A DNA stretch of 64,000 nucleotides, taken from positions 100,407,689 to 100,471,688 of the forward strand of contig OY804578.1 in NCBI GenBank assembly GCA_963680875.1, written 5' to 3'. Below the pieces are notes generated by a model that saw nothing but the letters and a program-made list of their open reading frames with translations, made no database searches and was not told the origin of the DNA. The stretch's first letter is position 1, and the number at the start of each line of letters is the position of its first letter. Below are positions 36,731 through 48,204 of this stretch, piece after piece. This stretch comes from Bathymodiolus brooksi (Eukaryota > Mollusca > Bivalvia > Mytilida > Modiolidae). The position numbers were made by a program, and so were the translations under genes.

Positions 36731-37944
36731 ATTTTTTTTCAAAAATGTACCAATTTATAAGAAATTCTCAATAACAGCACAAATTTTATATCAACAAACG
36801 TTGTGTTTTAGCGTAAAATCAATAGCAATAACGATTACCAGAGTTTGAATTGACGGAAATGACAAAATTCACACGATACATTACATCGTATACATTTTTT
36901 TATTCAAACTTCGGACCTTTTTTTCATTGTTTAGAAAAAAAAAACTTTTTTCAGGGTAAAAACAGATTTGAACATGTCAGATAAATATATGTAAAGTTCC
37001 GAGAAGACGTTTAAATGCATAGGCAGCGATTGTGTATTAGGGAAAAGATGCATAAACTGAACTACTTACCCTGTTTTCTCGTGGTTTTTTCGAATAGTAA
37101 CCGGAATTTTTTCGGATAGCAACTCCGGACGCTCTGAAATTTCCGTTAGCAGTCGTTCAGGTACTACACCGTGAAATTTCAAATTTAATAATTTATTGAC
37201 TAGTTCATTTCCTGAGTATAAATTAAAGATTCTCAAGTCAGTTCAGAAACTGACATCAACCTGATTAAAATAAAATGTCCTCACCTGCGCCCCATATTTC
37301 TTTAATTAAAGGAAAGACACATAATTTATAATTCGTGTCTGTTAAAAATAAAACCATACCAATTTCAGTGATTATATTTTAGCTACTAACGCTGGCATGT
37401 TTTTTTATTTAGTCTGGAGAGGAAAAATGTATAGAAAAAAATCACGCAACAATCCTATCGCTTAGAGCACGTGAGTGCAGGGCGTTTTTTCTAGTCTTAA
37501 TGTAGTCTAAGCGGAAGTTGACTCCAGTATTTTCGATCGACAGACAAGGTTATCGTACTAAATGTACTATCTTAAATAATCTTTTTTATTTTATAAAGTC
37601 ATGGATTAGGGTGTATAAAAGTCAATGACAGTTAAATGAACTAAATAACGAAAGGCTGTTATTTGATTGGTTGATGACACGTACGTTAACGGTTCATTGC
37701 ATTTTAATACAAATTACAACCATATTCCAAGTCGACACCATAAACAAATTTTGGGTCAATTTTCGATATATCGCATTTAAATATATGTTTTGAAGAAAGA
37801 CCAGTTCCTTGTTTCTCGACCCATGCTCCCCTGATATGGTTCGACAAGATATACCAAAATACCCCCCCCCCCCTTTTCCACAGTTTTACGAGCTTGATAA
37901 ATGCCAGTCAGTGTACGTGTCGATGTATATAAACATTAGATGAG
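36731..37944. other. Unannotated, repeat-poor stretch
   Basis: Contains a C run near 37863. Otherwise no tandem repeat, TIR or recognisable coding segment. It could be intronic sequence downstream of the candidate exon. Confidence 0.4.
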
Positions 37945-38172
37945 ATTGTGATGATGTCTGCTTTGTTCTAGACAAACACGTTCAGGTCGCCTCACTCACA
38001 CACATTATCTTGATTCCGAAGTCAGCAAGTCTTTGCTCTTTCTATTTAATGCTGTGTGATTTGCAGACTGAGAAGCAGCAAATTTCATAGTCTTTGGTTT
38101 GACCAGACCAAGTAGACCTGCTCTGGGCTCGAACCTACAATCTTAAAGCGAGCACCATAACAATTACATCAC
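37945..38172 (-). mobile_element. SINE B
   Basis: Minus-strand copy with GTGATGATGTCTGCTTTGTT, CTCACACACATTATCTTGAT, TCTATTTAATGCTGTGTG and the B-box complement GGGCTCGAACCTACAATC. The head end is GAGCACCATAACAATTACAT near 38170. The block order is the same as the 1.5-kb copy. Confidence 0.72.
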
Positions 38173-38516
38173 CGATGTGGTTTTGTATACCGCGATATCT
38201 TGACACATTCCCTACCTACAAAATGTAGATAGGTGCATTATATTATAGCCAGACTAATTTTTCCGTCCATATCCAACTCTCCATTATTTTCCAGTATTAG
38301 CCAAAAGTCCCGGATACCACATCCCTCCCTCGTTCCTGTAATTTTTTTGCATACTAAACTATTTGCCGGTGGACTTTAACTGACATTAAGTAATCAACAA
38401 TTAATCAATTAATCATTTTGTTAGATACTTTCAGGGAGTTTCTTCCCTATTTCTATTTCTTTGGATAACGGAGGTCGTTGACCTGTTTGTTACCCCCAGA
38501 TTATGGACCACATACT

Positions 38517-38648
38517 AACATGACAATACATATATAATTATGTCATCTTAAAGGGATATTAAAGCTCATTTTGGTAATTTTTTACATGACAATACATATA
38601 TAATTATGTCATCTTAAAGGGATATTAAAGCTCATTTTGGTAATTTTT
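38517..38648. repeat. 66-bp tandem duplication
   Basis: ACATGACAATACATATATAA to GCTCATTTTGGTAATTTTTT occurs twice in tandem without mismatch. The duplicated unit contains the left end (TTAA + AGCTCATTTTGG) of the MITE described next. Confidence 0.93.
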
Positions 38649-38962
38649 TGTATCTCATAAAAACTGGCAATTGGTTCAATAAATGATATTTATGAAACAT
38701 TAACCCGGTTTTTATCAATGAAACTTTGTAAAAGTGACATAATTCGTTGATAATTCTGTCATATCTTCCGGTTTTCTCGGGGTTTTTCCAATAATTGAAT
38801 TTTTGCTTCCTGGACAAAAATTCATTTCGACCCTTTTAAGTGATATTTTAACGATATTAGGGATTATATGGGTGTGCAAAGAATTGTTGGATTGTTTTTA
38901 CAATTAAATTGAAAAGAAACAACCTTTGTCACGAGTTGAAAAAATATATGTTAAAACGAGCT
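38629..38962. mobile_element. Candidate TTAA-flanked (piggyBac-like) MITE
   Basis: Left end TTAA|AGCTCATTTTGGTAATTTT, right end AAAACGAGCT|TTAA. The inverted ends share AGCTC(A/G)TTTT. TTAA at 38625-38628 and 38963-38966 would be the target duplication, as in piggyBac-type elements. The TIR is short and imperfect. The duplicated left end means the element could equally start at 38563. Confidence 0.4.
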
Positions 38963-38966
38963 TTAA

Positions 38967-40139
38967 AGGAATATTGTCTACCACAATCGTAATTTTTTCA
39001 TACCCAAAATTATTGTCGTTTTCCGTACTGACCTTCATAAAATGAAGATTAACACCGAGTTATGCTGCAAAAGATACGATTTTTTGACAAAAAAGACCCA
39101 AAACTATCATTATCGGAATTATTGTCCAGGATAACAAGAATTCAAATCTATTCATATGACCTTCTATGTGAACCCGTCTTGAGCATGCGCACTGTTTAGA
39201 AACAATAAACAACATGTGGTTCTTGGGCAAAAGAGAAATTATCAACGCGTGGAAGAAAGCGGACTTTGACGGATTCAGAGAGAAAGATGAATAGAAGTGA
39301 AGTATCTTCCAAATGGAACAAATGCATTTTTTCAGTTACTTAGTATGACGGTTCACCAGTATGACAAGTGGCTGTGCAAAACAGTTCACGATCTGTGTTG
39401 GTTTGATCAATACGGACAAAGCAATCAATTAATAGTAAACTTCATCTTATGCCAAGGAAATCTGAATTTTTGCTCTGAAAAATTCCAGGAGCCTTGATAC
39501 AATTTGTCGAGCGAAACTGAAGTTATGCTATGGAAACCAGAGATGTGAATACACATCTCTGTGGAAACCAAATTTTTTTCTTAAACCTGTTGGGGTTTTT
39601 TTAAATTGATAGTTCGATCTTAAAATCAGTAGACTTCTTGTTCCATTATAAAACATCAGTGTAAGTTTCATCAAAATGTGAGAAAATAAGATTTCCTAAA
39701 GGACTTGTTTAGATTTTTTTCTAAGTTATTAGGAAATCGGAAAACACCCCCTAAAACAACAACAAAAAACCTAACAAAAAGAATACGGAGTCCACACCAT
39801 AACTCAGGATTGTGCTGAAATCGACCTTGACCTTTTTTTCGGCCGAATCGTATTTTGACAGTAGAATTGCATCGTAGTTTTTTATATACATGTATTCTTT
39901 TTTTTTCAGGAGAAAACGCTAGGTGATATCTCCTTTAAATTAGAGACTAAAATAATGAACTTCATGTCTGGTTTTTTTTTCTAAATAAATATAATCAAGA
40001 CAATTCAAGTGTTGTGCCCCTTTGCAGAGTTTGGGTTTGTTTTTATTGATTTCATCACGTATTTCCGATTGTAAGTGACATTCTTACTAAATACCATTAT
40101 ATAATATTAACTGATTACCCCGGGATCCAATTTCATATA
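38967..40139. other. Unannotated stretch
   Basis: Short open frames without domains. A small hairpin CCAGAGATGTGAATACACAT with its complement lies at about 39528-39556. TTAAAGG(A/G)-type sequences near 38963 and 39937 hint at another decayed TTAA element, but the ends do not pair well. Confidence 0.35.
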
Positions 40140-40141
40140 TA

Positions 40142-40629
40142 CAGCATGTGGACAAAAGTGATTCCGTTTCCGCCATCTTCCCTATATATTTCATATGAAA
40201 CCACTTATTTTCATAACATTCTCATGAAGTCATTCCTTAGCCGATTTTCATGAAATTTTCACCTTTAAAAACAGAATTAATTAGAGTTTATCTTAATATC
40301 TTCATGTAATTTTTTCGAACTTTTATTTGCAAGCATTTATGATTTAAACACAAATGTAAATTCTTGACGTCACAATTTATATGATTATATAGTAAGATTT
40401 GGTGAAAAAATTAAACTTTGTTTTTAAATCAATGCTTAAGAGAAAGTAGAAATAAAATTATTTGCAAATTATACGAGGAAGAAACTATATTTATTTCTGC
40501 ATTTAATGATAAAAATTTCATGAAAATCTGATAAGGAATGACTTCATGAGAATGTTATGAAAATAAATGGTTTTATATGAAATATATAGGGAAGATGGCG
40601 GAAACGGAATCACTTTTGTCCACATGCTG
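40142..40629. mobile_element. 488-bp MITE with ~120-bp TIRs, TA target
   Basis: Left arm CAGCATGTGGACAAAAGTGA and onwards to about 40262. The right arm is its inverse from about 40508, ending TCACTTTTGTCCACATGCTG. TA dinucleotides flank both ends (40140-40141, 40630-40631). Long TIRs, a TA duplication and no transposase fit a Tc1/mariner-type MITE. Both arms contain GGGAAGATGGCGGAAAC, close to a YY1 binding site. Confidence 0.75.
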
Positions 40630-40908
40630 TATATATTTCTTAAATTATATTAATTCTAACGAATTTACATGCACCATGGTTCCTTGGTTATTTATAGCAG
40701 TTATCAGTATCCGGAAGTCTTATAATTAGGTGTGTTAATGGCGATTCCACCGACAGACATTCGAATTCTTTTAACTAATTACGACATTATAGCATATTTT
40801 TTAAACCTGGCTACTTGTTCAGAACATTTTATTAGTATAAAACATCGAATATTTGCAACTTTTAATATAAACAAATAAAATCAATTCTGACAGCCTGTAT
40901 GCCTTTAA
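40630..40908. other. Short unannotated interval
   Basis: No recognisable feature between two MITEs. Confidence 0.4.
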
Positions 40909-41193
40909 AGGAACGGCCATTTAACTTGAGGGGGGGGTTATGGTTTTTTCCTAAAAAAATATTCTGATTCCCTATGTTGCTGAAAAAGATATTCTGATTT
41001 TGGTGGAGGAAAAAAAAAAATAATCTGATTCAGAGTCTTTGTCATAACCTAATGTGGAATTTCGGAAGAAAAAATTTCGCGCTTTGCGCGACAAAAAAAA
41101 TAAATATTCTAACTCTCGTGTTGTCCGAAAAAAAAATTCTGAACGAAACAAAAAACCATAACCCCACCCTTCAAGTTAAATGGTCGGTCCCTA
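40909..41193. mobile_element. ~285-bp MITE, GACCATTTAACTTGA ends (copy 1)
   Basis: Left end GGAACGGCCATTTAACTTGA + G run. Right end C run + TTCAAGTTAAATGGTCGGTC. The interior repeats ATATTCTGATT-type motifs and ends with GGTTATGG/CCATAACC next to the TIRs. A second copy in the opposite orientation lies at 42651-42963. Confidence 0.75.
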
Positions 41194-41923
41194 AGGTAAT
41201 CACTGGATGCAAACGGCGATAGCCTGCAATCGATCAGAATGCGTGTTTCAAAAACACGTGTTTTGTAGGAAAAATATAAATGTGTTATCAAATGGACATA
41301 TAGGTATTGTCATGAGCGATTGCCTAAATCAGCACAGATTACTTTTTGGAGAAACATTTAGTGTTTTCAATTAATTGTATATATTTTGACATGCGGTGAA
41401 ATGAATGCCTTCTGCTGATTGCTGGAAATGGTTTTCTTTTTGTTTCTTTTTTTTTTAATTCATAATATTTCTTATTGAAATCTGTACATGTGTTTGTTAA
41501 AAAAAACCATCGTATACCGGTATGATATTCTTTATTATCAGAAATGTAACTTATAATCTGGTACTCTGACCTCTCAACAAACAAAAGCTCTGAGGGCAGT
41601 GATCCAGCTAGGCACCGGCCTCAGAACATTTGATCACCTATTTCTCAAATTTTCCGAACTTTATAAGAATAAGTTTAATTGTTAAAGAATGTCTTGAAGA
41701 AATTTTGATAAAACTGGCAATTGTCCTGAAGATTTCAAAGTCTAGCTGAAACACTGGAGGGGTCACCAGACTATGCAACTTAAAATATAAACAAATAAAA
41801 TATAAACAAAGGGTGGTCCACTGTACAAATAACATTCTGTAGCGGATTTATCAAGTATTTAGACGTCACATTTTACTACGACCTTTGTGAAGAGTTCAAG
41901 ACACGTGTAGTTGACGTCACAGT
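41194..41923. other. Unannotated stretch
   Basis: Short frames without domains. A small palindrome GTGTTTCAAAAACACGTGTTTT lies near 41245. Nothing else. Confidence 0.35.
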
Positions 41924-42487
41924 GACATAGATACTTATGTTAACATGTAACCTATGCAATCAAGCCATATCACCACCGATGTTTATGACGTCCACCTTCG
42001 CGGGACCTTGACATTTGATATGATAAAGTTGTTCCAATTATTTACGGAATGTTAGATACGGTTTCTTCCATTAACAAAATAATATTTATGTAATGAAATA
42101 AATAAAACTACACACCGTAAACCAGATTAATGTTGTTGAAATTGTCGTTAAACACCAAACAAATCTTAACACTATTCTATGATTTGATTTTGGTCCTTCG
42201 TTTCGTCTATTGCTTCCTAATGTCAGACCAGAAGTGGAAATAAAAACAAAAGAATACATTTTTTTTGTATATCAACTACATATATATAATTACTGCAATC
42301 TAATTAAAGCTAGATGTTTCATGTTCCTTTTTGCAATTTTTTGGCGATACACTAATTAATTAAAAAAAAAATTAAATACAACAAACCTCTAATTTTCAGG
42401 TCGGTGGTTTCCTCCACTAATAAAACTGACCGCCACGATATAACTGAAATATTGTTGAAAGTGGCGTTAAACACCATAACACCCTCT
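41924..42487. repeat. ~560-bp direct repeat, left copy
   Basis: Starts ACATAGATACTTATGTTAAC and ends AACACCATAACACCCTCTA. It is about 98% identical, by eye, to 44697-45290. The two copies exactly bracket the MULE element. Each contains a SINE A core and tail (42398-42472 here), so the block is ordinary duplicated DNA and not an LTR. This copy lacks about 27 bp (TTCTATCCGGGGCCTGCACA region) present in the right copy. Confidence 0.85.
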
Positions 42488-42650
42488 AGGCGTAGGACAT
42501 TTCCGAAAATTTTAAAATTGCTAATAGGGCTTTTCCGTAAATTTTCTTTACCTCTTTTCCGAAAATTTTAATTGATGTTAAATACAGGTACGACAAGTAT
42601 AATACAGGTAAGTTAAAGGTAAATTTGCATGTACAAGATCGCATACACTA

Positions 42651-42963
42651 AGGGACCGACCATTTAACTTGAAGGGGGGGGGTTGGGGGGTTGGGGGGGG
42701 GGGGTTATGGTTTTTTGTTTCGTTCAAAGTTTTTTTTACGGACAACACAAGAGTTAGAATATTTATTTTTTTTGTCGCGCATAACGCGAAATTTTTTTCC
42801 AGAATTTGACATTAGGCTATATAACAAAAACTCTGAATCAGATAATTTTTTTTTTTCCTCCACCAAAATCAGAATATTTTTTTCAGCAACATTGGGAATC
42901 AGAATATTTTTTTAGAAAAAAACCATAACCCCCCCCCCCCTTCAAGTTAAATGGTCGTTCCCT
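42651..42963. mobile_element. ~313-bp MITE, GACCATTTAACTTGA ends (copy 2)
   Basis: AGGGACCGACCATTTAACTT + G tract at the left. C tract + TTCAAGTTAAATGGTCGTTC at the right. Interior motifs (AATCAGAATATTTTT, TTTGTCGCGC) are the reverse of those in the 40909 copy. It is inserted between the left end and the transposase of the MULE, so it is younger than the MULE. Confidence 0.8.
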
Positions 42964-43107
42964 AAGATATAAAGTGAGTTTTCGCTCACAGATATTTGGA
43001 TATTTGGTTTTCATTAAAACAAATCAGTTACTGGTCAACAGTCATGGAGGTAACACACGTGGATGAATATATTTACCGTAAAATGAAACTTTTGAAGTGG
43101 AGATGTT

Positions 43108-44416
43108 GTGTACAGGTGCAGCAAATCTAAATCTTGCAAGAAGTCTATAACAACTGACATGGATGTGATTTCCGTTGTTAAAACCAAAAATGACCATACA
43201 TGTAACATGGAGTCAGACGAACGGAAATCTGAAGCCCAAGTCCTTCGGGTACGTGTACGAAAAGCATCTGGAGACATATCTAAAAGACCGTCTGCTTTGA
43301 TTCGATCAGCACTGCAAACTTCCACAGAAAACAACTTGCTTCAACTTGATGTGACAAATGCTTCTAAAGCTATTTACAGAGAAAGGCGTAACATTTTTCC
43401 AGCACTGCCAAAAAGTAAAGATGATGTTCATGATGCTGTTGAAATTTTGGACACAAAAACAAATAAGTCAGAAAATTTTGTTATTTCTAATGACAGAGAT
43501 TCTGGAATTACCGGTATCATTTTCTCAACACTGACAAACTTACAGTGTACATGTATGTGCAGTATAATGGATGAATTGTTTATAGATGGAACATTTAAGT
43601 GCTGCCCTCGCTATCTCTGTCAACTGTACACAATACATGGTTTAAAAAATGGAAATTATGTGCCTCTGGTATTTTGTCTTCTGCCATCAAAGACGGAGAT
43701 GTGCTATACAGCAATGTGATCCCTCATAATAGACTATTGCAAGAGCAAGAATTTGGAGTTACTTCCGACAGCTCTTCATCTTGATTTCGAGAAGGCTATG
43801 CATAATGTTATAAACAAACGTTTTCCATCAACAAATATTCGGTGTTGTACTTTCTATCTTGGACAGTGTTGGTGTAGAAAAATACAGAGCATAGGTTTAA
43901 GCAAGGAATACAAAGAGAAGAACGATCATGTTGGAAAATGGCTGACTACATTTTTGGACTACCTTTTCTTCCTCCAAATGAGGTTGAAGATTGCTTTGTG
44001 GAGGAGTTAATGGCCGATGCCCCTGAAAATGAGGCCTGCATCAAGTTTTAGATTACGTACTTGAACATTTTGTACTACCAACATGTAATTATCCTCCATC
44101 CACATGGGCCGCTACTCCTGATACGGTTGGAAAACGCACAAACAACGGAACCGAATCTTTCCATTCACATTTCAATGCGCAGTTTTATGCTCGGCATCCG
44201 AAAATTATTATGTTTTTAGAGGTTATTAAACAAATACAGTGTATTACATACATCAAACTTAGTTCGCTTAAGAATGAAAATCTTATTAGAAGGAGCGAAA
44301 TGGAGAAGCTGACATTTGCAAGGGATCAGTACCAAAAGTATACTTCTGCAACACAGACCAGGCGAGATTACATTGCCAGCATGGGATACAAATTCTCTGC
44401 AAGGACAGACTTGTGA
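43108..44416 (+). pseudogene. FLYWCH/MULE-type transposase, broken
   Basis: Transposase of a Mutator-like DNA transposon. At the N-terminus YRCSKSKSCKKSITTD...NDHTCNM resembles a FLYWCH zinc finger (C...C...H-x-C/H). Next comes the MULE catalytic region. The first aspartate is in IDGTFK (codon at 43585), followed by LYTIHG and PLVFCLLPSKTE. The second aspartate is in LDFEKA (43783), then the expected C-x-F-x-x-x-Q. The likely third acidic residue is in TNNGTESFHSHF (44153). Breaks: an in-frame TGA at 43717-43719 (probably a former Trp codon), a frameshift near 43960, and another near 44035. The last reading block is open to 44416 and ends FSARTDL. The start is uncertain: the open frame begins at GTG 43108, not at an ATG, so the true N-terminus or an upstream exon may be missing. 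Confidence 0.8.
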
Positions 44417-44696
44417 ATATAGATATGGTTTCATCTTGACATTGTAGTGCTTTTAACTTTTTTGTATGCAACTGTGAATATTGACATAATTTTTAAATAT
44501 CCTGCTCAAAATCCTACTTCCACCTCCCCGTAGTGAGCAGGGGGCAACAGGTATTATCCTGGTTAACGGAAGAGGTACTTTTTCGGAAAAAAGGACATTT
44601 AAAAATTTGCGGAAAAAGGATAAAATAATTTTCGGAAAAGGGAAAACAAATATCGGAAAAGGGCTATCGATTTGCGGAAAAGGGATGTACCGGACC

Positions 44697-45290
44697 AGAC
44701 ATAGATAATTATGTTAACATGTAACCTATGCAATCAAGCCATATCACCACCGATGTTTATGACGTCCACCTTCGCGGGTCCTTGACATTTGATATGATAA
44801 AGTTGTTCCAATTATTTACGGAATGTTAGATACGGTTTCTTCCATTAACAAAATAATATTTATGTAATGAAATAAATAAAAATACACACCGTAAACCAGA
44901 TTAATGTTTATTGAAATTGTCGTTAAACACCAAAAAAATCTTAACACTCTTCTATTTGATTTTGGTCCTTCGTTTCGTCTATTGCTTCCTAATGTCAGAC
45001 CAGAAGTGGAAATAAAAACAAAAGAATACATTTCTTTTTGTATATCAACTACATATATATAATTACTGCAATCTAATTAAAGTTAGATGTTTCATGTTCC
45101 TTTTTGCAATTTTTTGGCGATACACTAATTAATTAAAAAAAAAATTATAATACAACAAACCTCTAATTTTCAGGTCGATTGTTCTATCCGGGGCCTGCAC
45201 ACCGGTTTCCTCCACTAATAAAACTGACCGCCACGATATAATTGAAATATTGTTGAAAGTGGCGTTAAACACCATAACACCCTCTAATTT
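44697..45290. repeat. ~590-bp direct repeat, right copy
   Basis: Starts ACATAGATAATTATGTTAAC and ends CACCATAACACCCTCTA. It pairs with 41924-42487, with about ten substitutions plus small indels. It includes a SINE A fragment (45173-45280) with the GGGGCCTGCACACC segment lost from the left copy. Confidence 0.85.
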
Positions 45291-46119
45291 TCATTAGATT
45301 GGTATTAATGAATATTGCCATCTATATAATGTATCTGCGTATAGCTACTCGGCGTTATTTTGTTTGTAATGCTCAACACATATGAATAGATAGGTAATTA
45401 CTTAATTCTATTAAAGTTGTTTTAAACCATTAGTCGTGGCTTCACACACAAACACTTGAAATCTTAATAATAAAAAGGGGATACATAAATATAGCTTTAA
45501 AAATATACAATAACTATACTTATACCATTTATTTCATTTTCATTTCATTAAGGGGATTTAAGTGACTGTGATCCAGGGTTTGGGGTGAGGGGCTCAGATT
45601 CACTGAGGTTAGTTAGCGTTGCGACCATTTTTTTTTTCTTGTGCTTTAATTTTTTTCTCTTTGTGTGGATTTCCCACACTTAATATACATTGCAGTTCCA
45701 TAAAAAAGCGACGTATCTCCACATTATAATGTATTCTGGAATTTTCGTTGTCGCCTGATGGATATCAAAATGATGAAATTGTTTGTTAGCATGAAATTAT
45801 CACGTTTTATCTATCTACTTAAGTACTTTCCGAAGCGAACCGAATGACTTTTTGTATAGTATAATACCAATAGCATATATGCACTGAATGACTGTGACTT
45901 TATAAGTTTATTGTTTGTGATCATCTGCAATACGTGCATAAATTCTCGAATATTTTCAACAACATTAACCACATCATAGAGTATATGCATTTACAGGAAA
46001 ATGATGTACGTATCGCACGTACATATGTACTTAGACACCAATGAGAGTAGATAGGTGAATGAAAATCAAAAAAAGATTATAATAATATAATAGTATATTA
46101 TATAATATAACAAACAAGT
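45291..46119. other. Unannotated stretch
   Basis: AT-rich. No gene, TIR or tandem unit recognised. Confidence 0.4.
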
Positions 46120-46330
46120 ACCACACCTCTGACAACCGCAAGGTCCTGGTTCCGGACATACACAGATATGTTGCGGGGTTGAACTAGTTAAATGGATCCA
46201 GCCCTCTCTATAAGAATTAGATATTCAGCAAAATCGCACAAATATAAACAAGAATTACAATTCCGAAGGACTATCAACAAAATGGATAGCTCTCTCACCC
46301 CCACCCCCAACAAAGAGAGGACCACGAGAG
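46120..46330. repeat. Low-copy dispersed repeat segment
   Basis: TTGCGGGGTTGAACTAGTTA, then AATGGATCCAGCCCTCTC, resembles GTGGTGGGGTTAAACCGGTT, then AATTGGATCATAACCCTCTC at 53455-53500. Two diverged copies of an unidentified repeat. Boundaries unknown. Confidence 0.4.
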
Positions 46331-46333
46331 ACT

Positions 46334-46388
<55 letters not shown>
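46331..46388. repeat. (GA)n microsatellite
   Basis: About 27 GA dinucleotides. An open frame reading Arg-Glu repeats crosses it and is an artefact. Confidence 0.97.
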
Positions 46389-46391
<3 letters not shown>

Positions 46392-46394
46392 AAG

Positions 46395-46640
46395 ATGGTA
46401 ATAGTAATAATTTATTTACATAATACACCCATGTGGGTCAAGCAAATACAAATATAAACAAACAAAATATAGAAAACATAACAAATTACAATTTGATCAT
46501 AATATAGGATACACAAAATAAATCCTGTTAAAGAAGCATACTACACGGTAAGGGAATATGTACTCCTGGTACGCCTACATAATGATGATATACTTGGAGA
46601 GAAAAATATGGTCACAGATATATATGATTAAAAATCGCCT
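46395..46640 (-). mobile_element. Possible LINE 3' end
   Basis: On the minus strand: GACCCACATGGGTGTATTAT, then GTAAATAAATTATTACTATTAC. AATAAA plus a simple repeat tail is like the LINE end at 25022. No coding remnant was recognised upstream, so this rests on the tail alone. Confidence 0.3.
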
Positions 46641-46842
46641 GAAATGTTGTTAACGCTGATGACATTGACACCTGATTACTGATTTATTTTACTATTATTT
46701 TTTAGTATTTTACTTGTTTTAGCCTAAAATTAAAATGCCATCAAACTGGAAAATGTCTTCAACTTAATTCCATCTCAATGAATTAGTATATATAGAAAAA
46801 CAACTACTGCAAACTTGTTTTTAATTCAGTGGCATTCGTCAA

Positions 46843-47118
46843 TTGAGTCGATTAATATCATTCTTGTTCGTTGAAAGGTTTTCTACAATCTTTATCAAAT
46901 ATTTGAGAACTGTTCTTTTTCCTGAAGTAAATAATAAATTTGCTTCATTTTTCTTCTTTTTTCTCCAGAAATGTCAGGAAAAAATGTGCCAGTACAAATC
47001 TAGGAGGAAGACAATTAAGAATTCACTGACCGGATATTGTAAAAGACTATTAAGGCTTGTGAAAATGGTTCCGATGTGTCGTGTCATGTGCACTAAATTG
47101 GATATCTATATACACTAA
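46843..47118 (+). other. Open stretch with acceptor-like tract, doubtful
   Basis: A 91-codon open stretch. Its interior has TTCTTCTTTTTTCTCCAG at 46950-46967, a good splice-acceptor shape, followed by a Lys/Arg/Cys-rich segment (CQEKMCQYKSRRKTIKNSLT). If coding at all, only the part after 46968 would be exon, ending at the stop at 47116. No domain recognised. It may be chance. Confidence 0.15.
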
Positions 47119-47259
47119 AGAAATAAAACAGGGAACAGAGCATACAAGGAAATGTGTACATACTGATCTACAAGTAGTGTGTCTACTTCTATGCCCAGCA
47201 CATGCTTGCAGTCCAACAGTCGTCTGTTAAATCAGACAATATTGTTGTGTTTATAACCA

Positions 47260-48204
47260 TTGATATCATATATTGTCTAATTCCCATGAGCTCACAAAAA
47301 GCCCCACTCCCCTAAGCATAAAATCCAACACCCGCGCATGTAGTAAGGATATCTGTAAGTAAAAAATAAGAGATATATATTTTTTATCAGATCTGAGAGA
47401 TTACAAACTCATGAGAGCCCCTGGTTGTGAATGTGTCCGTTCAATATATAAAAGAAAATGTAAAGAAGAACGTTCAAATTCGTGATAAAAGTACATACAA
47501 TGGTATTCACATTAAACGAAACGACAGGTGATAATATTCTCTATTTAATGACCTATTTTAACATTAAAGTGCATGTGTTGATGCTGTTTATCGTCCGCCA
47601 TATTGATCCCTGACCCCTGGTGGAATGTTATCGATGACTGTTATTTGGACAATCAGCTGTGATTATTTTTAAAAATAGGAAACTTTTGAAGAATGCTTCA
47701 AGGCTAAATTAATGTGCACCAAGAATTGTTGATATCATATATTGTCTAATTCCCATGAGCTCACAAAAAGCCCCACTCCCCTAAGCATAAAATCCAACAC
47801 CCGCGCATGTAGTAAGGATATCTGTAAGTAAAAAATAAGAGATATATATTTTTTATCAGATCTGAGAGATTACAAACTCATGAGAGCCCCTGGTTGTGAA
47901 TGTGTCCGTTCAATATATAAAAGAAAATGTAAAGAAGAACGTTCAAATTCGTGATAAAAGTACATACAATGGTATTCACATTAAACGAAACGACAGGTGA
48001 TAATATTCTCTATTTAATGACCTATTTTAACATTAAAGTGCATGTGTTGATGCTGTTTATCGTCCGCCAAATTGATCCCTGACCCCTGGTGGAATGTTAT
48101 CGATGACTGTTATTTGGACAATCAGCTGTGATTATTTTTAAAAATAGGAAACTTTTGAAGAATGCTTCAAGGCTAAATTAATGTGCACCAAGAATTGTTG
48201 ATTC
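47260..48204. repeat. 469-bp tandem duplication, nearly identical
   Basis: Copy 1 starts TTGATATCATATATTGTCTA at 47260, copy 2 at 47729. I find only one clear mismatch (CCGCCATATTG versus CCGCCAAATTG near 48068). No open frame of note. The near-identity means a very recent event or an assembly duplication. Confidence 0.93.

Larger units (their letters stand above)
42488..44695 (+). mobile_element. 2.2-kb Mutator-like element with CTTTTCCG subterminal repeats
   Basis: The left subterminal region (42495-42575) has three copies of CTTTTCCGNAAATTTT. The right (44578-44690) has five copies in the opposite orientation (AATTTGCGGAAAAGG, AATATCGGAAAAGGG). Between them lies a broken FLYWCH/MULE transposase (43108-44416) and an inserted MITE (42651-42963). 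The outer ends abut the ~560-bp direct repeats on both sides. A short 8-10-bp TSD was not found. Confidence 0.7.

Noticed and set aside
38551..39940. Larger 1.4-kb TTAA element
   Set aside because: The outer TTAAAGG ends pair for only a few bases. The inner TTAA pair fits better.
42691..42915. 74-codon Phe-rich open frame
   Set aside because: Lies wholly inside a MITE. The Phe runs come from T tracts.
41924..45290. LTR retrotransposon (direct repeats around a coding region)
   Set aside because: The repeats contain SINE A, and the internal coding is a MULE transposase. No reverse transcriptase, primer-binding site or TG...CA ends.
46192..46401. Arg-Glu-rich open frame
   Set aside because: Translation of the GA microsatellite.
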